Shown piece by piece: positions 52,348 through 60,615 of a stretch of DNA of 64,000 bases (the first letter of the stretch is position 1; the number at the start of each line of letters is the position of its first letter). Source of the DNA: Fluviicoccus keumensis (GTDB lineage: Bacteria > Pseudomonadota > Gammaproteobacteria > Pseudomonadales > Moraxellaceae); assembly GCF_004217445.1 (NCBI RefSeq), contig NZ_SHKX01000010.1, forward strand, positions 1-64,000, read 5' to 3'. A program made the translations under genes and the position numbers. A model generated the notes under the pieces. It ran no database searches and was not told the DNA's origin. It was given only the letters and a program-made list of their open reading frames with translations.

Positions 52348-53404
52348 ACCAACCTTTCTCCAGCTCGGCATCCGGCAATGGCCGCACCGTGATTTCCCGC
52401 ACCACGCCGTCGGGCTGATGAATGCCGACCCGAACGGAGGTTTCGTCTCGCCCCTGGCAGAAACGCGCGGCGATCCGGGCTGCAAAATCCAGATCGGAGG
52501 CCTCCGGCTCGCCGTCAATCAGTGTCAACGGTCCGCGATGGCTGAGAATGCGGATATGCGGATAATCCTGATGATAGCCTTCAAGGAAATTGTTCTCGCC
52601 CTCTTCCCGGCCGATCATCAGCTTGTAGTGGGATGCGGGGCGGATATGCCGCCCGACCTTCAGCATCAAGATGTCATCTAACTCGTAATCCTTGCGCCCG
52701 CGCGAATTCCACAGGTCACGCAGCTTGCGGGAATAGGCCTCGTCGGTGAGGAAACAGCAGCCGCCCGCCGGCTGCGACCAGTCCTCCAGCCCGAAGGATT
52801 TCGCCAGGGCGATCTGCGGGGCGCGGCTGCGGCCGCTGAATCCGTAAAGTTTCTCGCGATCCACCCAGCCTTCACGCTCCGGCAACGTCGGCGGCATGAT
52901 CTTGGCCGCCAGCGGGCGCAACAGCCGTTCATCCACCCCGGACTCGGAAGCCACCAGCCGCATGTAGCTCGATTTCTGCGACTTCGGCCGCTGCCCCGGC
53001 ACCTCGCCGGTAATGATGAAGTCAAAGCCTTCATCCGCCGCCACTTCACGCGCGCGGTTCAGGAACAGGTTGGCCTGGCTGACCATGAATACTTTGCAGT
53101 CCAGACAAGGATTGAGGTGGGTACCGTAGCCATAGCGCGGCTGCAGCACAATGCGCTTGTATTCCTCGCTGATATCCTCGATACGCAGACGGATGCCCAA
53201 CTGCTCGGCGCTCCACAGGGCATTGTTGCGCACCGGCTTGTCCGGACTCTGGCGGCGGATGGCGTGGGTATGCCCTTCCACGCAGAAGCCGGTATAGAAG
53301 TTGATGCCCTCTACCTCGATGCCCTGCGCCTGGATCACTTTCACCGCCAGCATCGAATCAAGCCCGCCCGAAAGCAAGGCCAAGGCCCGGCGCCGAATTG
53401 CCAT
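52340..53404 (-). CDS. MnmA-like PP-loop ATPase (tRNA thiolase-like)
   Basis: 354 residues: PP-loop LSGGLDSMLA (11-20), then HLNPCLDCKVFM with C100 and C103, and PAGGCCFLTD with C216 and C217, the equivalent of the catalytic Cys pair in MnmA-type thiouridylases. The C-terminal part (VGRHIRPASHYKLMIGREEG) resembles the NFACT-R/DUF814-like RNA-binding domain fused to such proteins. Likely adenylates RNA and inserts sulfur from the neighbouring TusA-like protein, but the target is unknown. The classical MnmA has a different C-terminal domain, so this is a separate subfamily. Confidence 0.78.
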   Translation of the reverse strand: MAIRRRALALLSGGLDSMLAVKVIQAQGIEVEGINFYTGFCVEGHTHAIRRQSPDKPVRNNALWSAEQLGIRLRIEDISEEYKRIVLQPRYGYGTHLNPCLDCKVFMVSQANLFLNRAREVAADEGFDFIITGEVPGQRPKSQKSSYMRLVASESGVDERLLRPLAAKIMPPTLPEREGWVDREKLYGFSGRSRAPQIALAKSFGLEDWSQPAGGCCFLTDEAYSRKLRDLWNSRGRKDYELDDILMLKVGRHIRPASHYKLMIGREEGENNFLEGYHQDYPHIRILSHRGPLTLIDGEPEASDLDFAARIAARFCQGRDETSVRVGIHQPDGVVREITVRPLPDAELEKGWYV

Positions 53405-53435
53405 ATCACAACCCCTCTACGTCAACAGGGCGCGA

Positions 53436-53441
53436 ATTATA
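53436..53441 (-). promoter_or_regulatory. consensus -10 upstream of the PP-loop gene
   Basis: A perfect TATAAT on the minus strand, about 30 nt before the PP-loop ATG. TTGTCG lies only 14 bp upstream, which is short spacing, so the -35 is uncertain. Confidence 0.4.
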
Positions 53442-53513
53442 CGGCAAACCTTGCGCGACAACCGCCCGGCCCGATAAAGTTGAAGCTTCTCCCCCTCCCG
53501 ACGGATGCCTCCG

Positions 53514-53855
53514 ATGGATTGCCTGTTCTGCAAGATCGCCGCGAAACAGATTCCGGCCAAGACCGCCTTTGAAAACGACCGCGTCATTGCCTTCCACGAC
53601 CTGTTCCCGCAAGCACCCACCCACATCCTGATCATTCCCAAGGCGCACTACACCACCCTGAATGATGTCCCCGCCTCGGAAGCGGCATTGGTGGGGGAAC
53701 TGATGACCACCGCGTCGCAACTGGCCAAGGAGCACGGCTTTGACGAAGCGGGTTATCGCGTGGTGATGAATTGCAATCCCGATGGCGGCCAGAGCGTCTA
53801 CCACATTCACCTGCATCTGCTGGCCGGCCGCAAGCTGACCTGGCCGCCGGGCTGA
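53514..53855 (+). CDS. hinT: HIT-family hydrolase (HinT-like)
   Basis: 113 residues: MDCLFCKIAAKQIPAKT at the start and the histidine triad H97-I-H99-L-H101 near the end (GGQSVYHIHLHLLAGR). Hydrolyses purine nucleoside phosphoramidates and AMP-lysine; cytosolic. The start at 53514 matches family N-termini; ATG 53505 would add three residues. Divergent from the PP-loop gene. Confidence 0.92.
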   Translation: MDCLFCKIAAKQIPAKTAFENDRVIAFHDLFPQAPTHILIIPKAHYTTLNDVPASEAALVGELMTTASQLAKEHGFDEAGYRVVMNCNPDGGQSVYHIHLHLLAGRKLTWPPG

Positions 53856-53909
53856 GACCCGTAAACCCGGCTATCCTTTCCCGAAACCCACTGACCCGGC
53901 AGGTATCCC

Positions 53910-54548
53910 ATGCGCCGCTACACCCTGGCTGACCGTCTGATTGAACATGCCGACCAGATCCTCCGCACCCTGACACCGAACAATCAGGCCGCCCTGCGCG
54001 TCAACCCCGGCGCGGCGCTACCCGTCGCGGAACTGACGCCGGAGCAGCGACGCGAAGTCGCGGGGCTGATGCGCGTCAACCACAGCGGCGAGGTTTGCGC
54101 CCAGGCGCTCTACCACGGCCAGGCGCTGACGGCGCGCCTGCCGACCGTGCGCCAGGAAATGGAGCGCGCCGCGCTGGAAGAACAGGATCATCTGGCCTGG
54201 TGCGAAGACCGGCTCAAGGAACTGGGCAGCCATATCAGCATTTTCAATCCGCTGTGGTATGGCCTGTCCTTCGGCATCGGCGCGGCGGCGGGCATTGCCG
54301 GCGACAAATGGAGCCTGGGTTTTGTCGCGGAAACCGAGAAGCAGGTCTGCGCGCATCTGGAAAGCCACATGCAGCGGGTTCCCGCGAGTGATAACCGTAC
54401 TCATGCCATCCTCAACCAGATGCATGAAGACGAAGACCACCACCGCAATCAGGCGCTGGCGGCGGGCGGCATCGACCTGCCGCCGCCGATCCGGCGCATC
54501 ATGGGACTGGTCTCGAAGGTCATGACCCAAGCCAGTTACCATGCTTGA
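53910..54548 (+). CDS. coq7: demethoxyubiquinone hydroxylase (Coq7 type)
   Basis: 212-residue di-iron carboxylate protein. It carries the first E (LMRVNHSGEVCAQAL), E-x2-H in ALEEQDHLAW, and the second half HLESHMQRVP and MHEDEDHHRNQAL. Catalyses C6 hydroxylation in ubiquinone synthesis at the inner membrane (GLSFGIGAAAGIAGDKWSL is a hydrophobic membrane-contact region). Betaproteobacteria often use Coq7 in place of UbiF. Its 3' end overlaps the DUF4442 gene by 8 bp. Confidence 0.94.
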   Translation: MRRYTLADRLIEHADQILRTLTPNNQAALRVNPGAALPVAELTPEQRREVAGLMRVNHSGEVCAQALYHGQALTARLPTVRQEMERAALEEQDHLAWCEDRLKELGSHISIFNPLWYGLSFGIGAAAGIAGDKWSLGFVAETEKQVCAHLESHMQRVPASDNRTHAILNQMHEDEDHHRNQALAAGGIDLPPPIRRIMGLVSKVMTQASYHA

Positions 54549-55026
54549 GCGCCTGCCCAGACACTGGCTGCTGCGCCTGCGCCTGAATGCCTACCTGCCA
54601 TATCTGGGCGCGGGCGTGCGCGTCGAGCGCATCAGCCCGGACTTCCTGGCGATTGATGTGCGCATGAAACTGCACTCCGGCAACGTCAACTACGTCGGCA
54701 CCCACTTTGGCGGCAGCCTCTACAGCATGACCGATCCGCACTTCATGCTGATGGTGATGGAGAACCTGGGCCGGGATTACATCGTCTGGGACAAGGCGGC
54801 GCGGATTGATTTCATGGCGCCGGGACGCGGTACCGTGCATGCACGCTTTAGGCTGGATCCTGCCGAGATCGGACGGCTGCGAACCGAGGCGGCCGAAGGC
54901 CGGCCGGTGCTGCCGGAATATGTGGTGGATGTCGTGGACGATAAAGGAAAGCTGGTTGCCCGCGTACACAAAACCCTTTATGTACGCAGGAAAAAGCGGA
55001 CTCAGCCGATAGCTCAAGCCTCCTGA
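54541..55026 (+). CDS. DUF4442 hotdog-fold (thioesterase-like) protein
   Basis: 161 residues of the DUF4442 family with a hotdog-like core: HSGNVNYVGTHFGGSLYSM, MVMENLGRDYIVWDKAARID. These proteins resemble acyl-CoA thioesterases but lack demonstrated substrates. Coupled to coq7 by an 8-bp overlap, and its 3' end overlaps the convergent OsmC-like gene by 13 bp. Confidence 0.82.
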   Translation: MLERLPRHWLLRLRLNAYLPYLGAGVRVERISPDFLAIDVRMKLHSGNVNYVGTHFGGSLYSMTDPHFMLMVMENLGRDYIVWDKAARIDFMAPGRGTVHARFRLDPAEIGRLRTEAAEGRPVLPEYVVDVVDDKGKLVARVHKTLYVRRKKRTQPIAQAS

Positions 55027-55436
55027 ACAATCACAAAATCGTGGGTGATCTTCACCCCGCCCGCCGCCAGCATGGCCGAGGCCGAGCAATACTTCTCCGC
55101 CGACAGCTCCACCGCCTTCTTGACCTGGGACTCCTTCAGATCCTTGCCGGTCACCACGAAATGCAGGTGGATGGTCGTGAAAACCGCCGGGATGGTGTCC
55201 GCCCGCTCCGCCTTCAGCTCGGTGCGCACATCGGTCACCTGCTGGCGTGCCTTTTTCAGGATCGTCACCACATCGAACGAGGCGCAACCGCCCAAACCGA
55301 TCAGCAGCAGCTCCATGGGACGCGGCCCGATGTTGCGGCCGCCGTACTCCGGCGATCCGTCCATGACCAGCGCATGGCCGCTCCCGGATTCACCCACAAA
55401 AGAAACGTCTTTCACCCACTGGATGGTTGCTTGCAT
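55014..55436 (-). CDS. OsmC/YhfA-family peroxide-related protein
   Basis: 140 residues of the OsmC fold: SPEYGGRNIGPRPMELLLIG, GLGGCASFDVVTILKKARQQ with the first Cys, and EKYCSASAMLAAGG with the second. Many family members reduce organic peroxides with this Cys pair; YhfA-like members usually sit next to crp, as here. ATG 55436 has GGGAG 5 nt upstream and is preferred over the GTG two codons earlier. Confidence 0.9.
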   Translation of the reverse strand: MQATIQWVKDVSFVGESGSGHALVMDGSPEYGGRNIGPRPMELLLIGLGGCASFDVVTILKKARQQVTDVRTELKAERADTIPAVFTTIHLHFVVTGKDLKESQVKKAVELSAEKYCSASAMLAAGGVKITHDFVIVQEA

Positions 55437-55491
55437 GTTCACTCCCGCCTATGATCGTTTTCACTGGCATATACGTTGTTTTGCGGTTTAT

Positions 55492-55507
55492 TTGGCATTT
55501 TTGCCAA
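55492..55507. promoter_or_regulatory. perfect inverted repeat between osmC-like gene and crp
   Basis: TTGGCA-TTTT-TGCCAA is a 6-bp perfect palindrome with a 4-bp spacer, located between divergent starts at 55436 and 55582. It fits the T-N11-A form of LysR-type sites. No LysR gene is near; the identity of the binder is unknown. Confidence 0.35.
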
Positions 55508-55581
55508 GCAATCGCTACTGATTTGCCATGACTTGTCTATTATAGGGAATTATTCCAAGAACTAATCAGGACACGATCAAG

Positions 55582-56217
55582 ATGCCCGTTATTCCTGCTC
55601 TCGCCCACATTCCCAACCTGCAGACGTTTCTGGAACAGTGCCATCTGCGCCAGTACCCTGCACGAGCCGCGATCATTCACGCCGGCGACGCTTCCGACTC
55701 CCTGTTCTTCATCGTCAAGGGATCGGTCTCGGTCGTCATTGAGGATGATGAAGGACGCGAAATGGTGGTTGCCTACCTGAATGCAGGGGACTTCTTCGGC
55801 GAAATGGGTTTGTTCGAAGACAAGCCGATCCGGTCCGCGTGGATCCGCGCCAAGAGCGCCTGCGAAGTGGCCGAGATCAGCTACCGCAAATTCAAGGAAC
55901 TGGCCCGTCAGGACGCCGGCCTGATGTTCGCGTTGTCCGCCCAGCTGGCCGGACGCCTGCGTGTCACCACCCGCAAGGTCAGCGACCTCGCCTTCCTCGA
56001 CGTGACCGGACGCGTCGCCCGTTGCCTGCTGGACCTGTCCAAGCAACCGGACGCCCTGACCCATCCTGATGGCATGCAGATCCGCGTCACGCGTCAGGAA
56101 ATCGGTCGGATTGTGGGATGTTCCCGCGAAATGGTCGGGCGCGTGTTGAAATCCCTGGAGGATCAGGGGCTGATCAATGTCAAGGGCAAGACGATGGTGA
56201 TTTACGGCTCGCGCTAG
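55582..56217 (+). CDS. crp: cAMP receptor protein-like regulator (Crp/Vfr)
   Basis: 211 residues: cAMP-binding beta-roll with FFGEMGLFEDKPIRSAW (G73, E74, R84, S85 match the cAMP contacts of E. coli CRP) and a C-terminal helix-turn-helix TRQEIGRIVGCSREMVGRVL. No Fe-S Cys cluster is present, so it is not an Fnr. Global carbon/virulence regulator in related bacteria. Its stop overlaps the convergent trpC end. Confidence 0.92.
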   Translation: MPVIPALAHIPNLQTFLEQCHLRQYPARAAIIHAGDASDSLFFIVKGSVSVVIEDDEGREMVVAYLNAGDFFGEMGLFEDKPIRSAWIRAKSACEVAEISYRKFKELARQDAGLMFALSAQLAGRLRVTTRKVSDLAFLDVTGRVARCLLDLSKQPDALTHPDGMQIRVTRQEIGRIVGCSREMVGRVLKSLEDQGLINVKGKTMVIYGSR

Positions 56218-57038
56218 TAAGCGCGGGTCGGTCGGGTATTCACCGGGTAGAACAGCGCCTTCAGCGCCTCGCCCGGATCCTCGGCCCTCATGAAGGCCTC
56301 CCCCACCAGAAAACCGTGAATGCCGTTGGCCCGCATCAGCATGACATCGGCAGGCTGCAAGATACCACTCTCGGTCACAATCAGTTTGTCTTTCGGCACT
56401 GCGCGCATCAAGGCCAGCGTGGTATTGAGGCTGACCTGGAAGGTCTTGAGGTTACGGTTGTTGATGCCGATCATCGGCAATCCCGGCAAGCGCAATGCCC
56501 GCTCCAGCTCCGCATAGCTGTGCACTTCCACCAGCACATCCAGCTTGTAATCACGCGCCAGGGAATAGAACTCGGATAACTGGCCATCCGACAACGCCGC
56601 CACAATCAACAAGACGCAATCCGCCCCCAAAGCCCGCGCCTCGACGATCTGATAAGGATCAATCACGAAGTCCTTGCGAATGACCGGCAGGCTGCAGGAA
56701 TAGCGCGCCGCCTGGAGGTGACTGTCGGCGCCCTGAAAGAAATCTATATCAGTCAGCACCGAAAGACAGGCCGCCCCGGCGCGCTCATAACTGCGGGCGA
56801 TCTGGGAAGGAATGAAATTTTCCCGAATCACTCCCTTGGAAGGAGACGCCTTTTTGATCTCGGCAATGACACCAGGGTCCCCGGCATCGATTTTCTTGCG
56901 CAAGGCCTGATAAAACCCGCGAACCGGATCGGCGACCTTGGCGCGGGTTTCCAGCGTGGCCAGCGAAAACTGGCGCTGCCGAACCTCGACCTCTTCGGCC
57001 TTGCGCTGGAGAATGGTTCCGAGAATATGTGATGTCAT
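56214..57038 (-). CDS. trpC: indole-3-glycerol phosphate synthase
   Basis: 274-residue TIM barrel: VIAEIKKASPSKGVIRENF, VLTDIDFFQGADSHLQAAR, RKDFVIDPYQIVEARALGAD, IGINNRNLKTFQV, VTESGILQPADVMLMRANG. Fourth step of tryptophan synthesis. Last gene of trpGDC; 21 bp after the trpD stop. Confidence 0.97.
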   Translation of the reverse strand: MTSHILGTILQRKAEEVEVRQRQFSLATLETRAKVADPVRGFYQALRKKIDAGDPGVIAEIKKASPSKGVIRENFIPSQIARSYERAGAACLSVLTDIDFFQGADSHLQAARYSCSLPVIRKDFVIDPYQIVEARALGADCVLLIVAALSDGQLSEFYSLARDYKLDVLVEVHSYAELERALRLPGLPMIGINNRNLKTFQVSLNTTLALMRAVPKDKLIVTESGILQPADVMLMRANGIHGFLVGEAFMRAEDPGEALKALFYPVNTRPTRAY

Positions 57039-57059
57039 GTCTTTATCTTGTCACTTTAT

Positions 57060-58103
57060 TTATGCTGCCCCCGCAAGAGTGCGGGTAAATTCACGCAAGA
57101 TGCCCAGCTTTTCCAACGCCAGTCCACTATGGATAGCGTCTTCCGCCATCGCCACGCCATGCTTCAACTGTCCTGCCGCTCCGGCCACGTAAATGGCCGC
57201 ACCCGCATTCAGCGCAATCATATCAGCCGCTTTGCGCCCGGCCGCCGTCTTACGACTTCCCAAAGCCTCTTCAATCAGGGCCAGAGAAGCTGCGGAACTG
57301 TTGACGATCAACCCATCCAACGACTGCATTTGCAGGCCGGCATCCTCAGGTTTTAGGTCATATTCGCGGATTTCGCCATTATTTAATTCGACCACACGGG
57401 TTTTCCCCGCCAGACTGAGCTCGTCCAGGCCCTCGTCCGAGTGAACCACCATCACATGCTCAGAACCCAATCGCCGCAGCACCTCGGCCAGGGGACGACA
57501 CCACTCGCGCGCATATACGCCAAGAACCTGGCGGCGTACGCCCGCCGGATTGGTCATCGGCCCCAGGACATTGAAAATCGTGCGTACACCCAGTTCACGG
57601 CGCGGACCCACCGCATGCTTCATCGCGGCATGATGATTGATGGCGAACATGAAGCCCACGCCGACTTCTTCAATGCAACGCGCCGTCTGCTCGGTATCAA
57701 GCCCCAGATGAATCCCGGCGGCTTCCAGAACATCCGCGCTGCCGCTGGAAGAGGACACTCCGCGATTACCATGCTTGGCGACACGCACCCCGGCAGCCGC
57801 GGCCACCAGCGATGCCGCGGTCGAAACATTGAACAGGTTGGCTCCGTCACCCCCTGTACCAACGATATCAACCGTTTTCTCCAGGGTCGTGAGGTTGACC
57901 GGACTGCAGAGGGCGCGCATGACCCGCACCGCGCCTTCAATTTCATCCAGGGTTTCACCCTTCATGCGCAAGGCGACCAGCAAGCCCGCGATCTGGGCCG
58001 GAGTGCATTCGCCGGTCATGACCGCACGCATGACCGCTTCCATTTCAGCCAACTCCAGCGATTGGCGCTGAGTTATACGGGCAATGGCGGCGCGGATATC
58101 CAT
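57060..58103 (-). CDS. trpD: anthranilate phosphoribosyltransferase
   Basis: 347 residues: MRAVMTGECTPAQIAGLLVA and the PRPP loop DIVGTGGDGANLFNVST, KHGNRGVSSSSGSADVLEA. Second step of tryptophan synthesis. One base separates trpG stop and trpD start, so they are coupled. The leader of the operon is short, and no attenuator with tandem Trp codons was seen. Confidence 0.97.
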   Translation of the reverse strand: MDIRAAIARITQRQSLELAEMEAVMRAVMTGECTPAQIAGLLVALRMKGETLDEIEGAVRVMRALCSPVNLTTLEKTVDIVGTGGDGANLFNVSTAASLVAAAAGVRVAKHGNRGVSSSSGSADVLEAAGIHLGLDTEQTARCIEEVGVGFMFAINHHAAMKHAVGPRRELGVRTIFNVLGPMTNPAGVRRQVLGVYAREWCRPLAEVLRRLGSEHVMVVHSDEGLDELSLAGKTRVVELNNGEIREYDLKPEDAGLQMQSLDGLIVNSSAASLALIEEALGSRKTAAGRKAADMIALNAGAAIYVAGAAGQLKHGVAMAEDAIHSGLALEKLGILREFTRTLAGAA

Positions 58104-58104
58104 C

Positions 58105-58686
58105 TCAGTTCGCCTCCAGGAAGTTCTTCAACAGGTCGTGGCCGCAATCGGTCAGGATCGATTCAGGGTGGAATTGCACGCCCTCGACCGCCAGTGTCTT
58201 ATGGCGAAGGCCCATGATTTCATCCATCGAGCCATCGGCATGCTGCGTCCAGGCCGTGATTTCCAGGCAATCGGGCAGGCTGTCCTTCTCGACGATCAGG
58301 GAGTGATAACGGGTGGCCGTGACAGGGTTCGGCAAGCCGTGAAACACGCCCTTGCCTTCATGAAAAATCGGCGAAGTCTTGCCGTGCATCACCTGGCGCG
58401 CGCGGATCACATGACCGCCAAAAACCTGTCCCAGGCTTTGATGTCCCAGGCAAACGCCCAGCACCGGAATCTTGCCGGCGAAGTGACGGATCACATCCAT
58501 CGATACCCCGGCCTCATTCGGCGAACAAGGCCCGGGGGAAATGACAATATGGTCCGGCTTCAACGCCTCAATCTGCGCCAACGTGATTTCGTCGTTGCGA
58601 TAGACGCGGACATCCTGACCCAGCTCGCCGAAATACTGGACGAGGTTATAGGTAAAGGAGTCGTAGTTATCAATCATCAACAACAT
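58105..58686 (-). CDS. trpG: anthranilate synthase component II (glutamine amidotransferase)
   Basis: 193 residues: MLLMIDNYDSFTYNLVQYFG at the start, catalytic Cys in PVLGVCLGHQSLG, and the His-Glu pair in VEGVQFHPESIL. It may also serve PabB (p-aminobenzoate), as in other bacteria with one copy. Start 58686 with AGGG at 8-9 nt upstream; upstream in-frame start at 58716 adds non-family residues. trpE is not adjacent. Confidence 0.95.
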   Translation of the reverse strand: MLLMIDNYDSFTYNLVQYFGELGQDVRVYRNDEITLAQIEALKPDHIVISPGPCSPNEAGVSMDVIRHFAGKIPVLGVCLGHQSLGQVFGGHVIRARQVMHGKTSPIFHEGKGVFHGLPNPVTATRYHSLIVEKDSLPDCLEITAWTQHADGSMDEIMGLRHKTLAVEGVQFHPESILTDCGHDLLKNFLEAN

Positions 58687-58802
58687 GGGGCAACCCTGGC
58701 AGCTAGAGCGGTTCAAACCCCCGATTGTAGCCCAAGCGCCCTGACTTTGGGCATTTTATCCACGGGGAAATCCGTAATTGGCCTTCCATTGGCCAAAAAA
58801 AA

Positions 58803-58820
58803 CCCCGCAAAAATGCGGGG
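58803..58820 (-). terminator. intrinsic terminator of the pnt operon
   Basis: CCCCGCA (58803-58809), loop AAAA, TGCGGGG (58814-58820). Read on the minus strand it is followed by TTTTTTTT, 20 bp after the pntB stop. Confidence 0.93.
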
Positions 58821-58840
58821 CCTTTTCCGGAGATGAGCGA

Positions 58841-60232
58841 TCAGTGGCCGGAGCCGTTGATGCTCTTCACCATGTCTTCCACCACCTTCTTGCCGTCGCC
58901 GAAGATCATCATGGTCTTGTCGAGGTAGAACAGGTCGTTGTCGAGACCGGCATAACCCGTGGCCATCGAACGCTTGATCACCATGACCGTGCGGGCGCGA
59001 TGGGCTTCCAGGATCGGCATGCCGTAAATGGGCGAACTGGGATCGTCCTTGGCGGCCGGATTGACCACGTCGTTGGCGCCGATCACCAGCACCACGTCGG
59101 TGGACGCGAAGTCACTGTTGATTTCGTCCATTTCCTTGACGTCTTCATACGGCACATCGGCTTCAGCCAGCAGCACATTCATGTGACCGGGCATGCGGCC
59201 CGCCACCGGATGAATGGCGTAACGGACGTTGACACCCTTTTCCTTCAGGCTGATCGCCAGTTCCTTCACCGCGTTCTGGGCGCGGGCCTGAGCCATGCCG
59301 TAACCGGGCACGATAATGACGCTGTCGGCGTTGGACATCAGGAAGCCCGCATCATCCGGCGAACCGGACTTGTAGTTCTTCTGCTTCTGCTCGCCTTCCA
59401 CCGCCGGACCGGCCGCCGCCGCGCCAAAGCCGCCGAACAGCACGTTCATCAGCGAGCGGTTCATGGCCTTGCACATCACGTAAGACAGAATGGCGCCAGA
59501 GGAACCCACCAGCGAACCGGCAATGATCAGCATGGAGTTGTTCAGCGTGAAGCCGATACCGGCCGCCGCCCACCCCGAGAACGAGTTCAACAGCGACACC
59601 ACCACCGGCATGTCGCCGCCGCCGATCGGGGCGATCCAGATGAAACCCAGCGCCAGGGCCAGCGCGGTCATGGCGTAGAAGGCGTTCAGGTTTTCACTGG
59701 TAAAGTAAATGATGCCGCAGGCCAGCATGGCCAGGGCCAGCGTCGCCTGCACCGGCTTGACCCAGCCGCCCTTGACGGACTTGGCCCACTTCTTGGCGGC
59801 CAGCTTGCCGTAGGCAAACACCGAAGCCGTGAACGTGATGGCACCGACAAAGCAGCCGATAAACAACTCGAAGCGGTGCACGCCGTCATGATGCACACCT
59901 TCATGCAGCACGGCGGCAATGGCGATACAGACAGCGGACAGGCCCACCAGCGAGTGCATCATCGCCACGGTTTCGGGCATCTGTGTCATCGGTACGGTGC
60001 GGGCGCGATACAGGCCGATGGCGGCGCCGGCCACCATTGCGCCAATGATCAGGCCGTAAACCGGATTCGGGGCCACAAAGAAGGTGGTCACGACGGCCAG
60101 CGTCATGCCGATCATGCCGTAACGGTTACCCATGATCGCGGTTTTGGGGCCGGAGAGGCCGCGCAGCGTCAGGATGAAGAGGACCGCGCCAATCAGGTAA
60201 AACCAGTCAGCATATTGTGCGAAATCTTGCAT
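58841..60232 (-). CDS. pntB: NAD(P) transhydrogenase, beta subunit
   Basis: 463 residues: about 9 membrane helices, then the NADP-binding domain III (VIIVPGYGMAQARAQNAVKE, VIGANDVVNPAAKDDPSSPI, MVIKRSMATGYAGLDNDLFY). Couples proton entry to NADPH formation. The last gene of pntA1-pntA2-pntB. Confidence 0.97.
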   Translation of the reverse strand: MQDFAQYADWFYLIGAVLFILTLRGLSGPKTAIMGNRYGMIGMTLAVVTTFFVAPNPVYGLIIGAMVAGAAIGLYRARTVPMTQMPETVAMMHSLVGLSAVCIAIAAVLHEGVHHDGVHRFELFIGCFVGAITFTASVFAYGKLAAKKWAKSVKGGWVKPVQATLALAMLACGIIYFTSENLNAFYAMTALALALGFIWIAPIGGGDMPVVVSLLNSFSGWAAAGIGFTLNNSMLIIAGSLVGSSGAILSYVMCKAMNRSLMNVLFGGFGAAAAGPAVEGEQKQKNYKSGSPDDAGFLMSNADSVIIVPGYGMAQARAQNAVKELAISLKEKGVNVRYAIHPVAGRMPGHMNVLLAEADVPYEDVKEMDEINSDFASTDVVLVIGANDVVNPAAKDDPSSPIYGMPILEAHRARTVMVIKRSMATGYAGLDNDLFYLDKTMMIFGDGKKVVEDMVKSINGSGH

Positions 60233-60244
60233 GGTCGTGGCTCC

Positions 60245-60604
60245 TTACTTCTTTTTCTTCTTGAACATATCAAGCATGCGCTCGGTGACCGCGAAGCCGC
60301 CGAAGATGTTGATACTGGCCAAAAAGACGGCGAAGGCGCCGAGCAGGCTGGTCGGGGTAATGGCTTGCAGCGCTGCGGGATCCGCGCCGGAAGACACGGC
60401 TTGCAGCATGGCGCCGACCACAATGATGCCGGACAGGGCGTTGGTCACCGCCATCAACGGCGTGTGCAGCGCCGGGGTAACGCCCCAGACCACGTAGTAA
60501 CCGACAAAGATGGCCAGCACGAACACCGTGAAGACACTGATGAACGGCACGCCGGAGGCATGTTCAGCCGCTTGGGTGGCGGCCTGGACGATTTCAGGAT
60601 TCAT
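60245..60604 (-). CDS. pntA2: NAD(P) transhydrogenase, alpha subunit part 2 (membrane)
   Basis: 119 residues carrying the C-terminal membrane helices of the alpha subunit (FVLAIFVGYYVVWGVTPALH, PTSLLGAFAVFLASINIFGGF), which in E. coli are fused to the NAD-binding part. It ends in a lysine run (DMFKKKKK). 12 bp from pntB. Confidence 0.95.
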   Translation of the reverse strand: MNPEIVQAATQAAEHASGVPFISVFTVFVLAIFVGYYVVWGVTPALHTPLMAVTNALSGIIVVGAMLQAVSSGADPAALQAITPTSLLGAFAVFLASINIFGGFAVTERMLDMFKKKKK

Positions 60605-60615
60605 GACTCAGCTCC

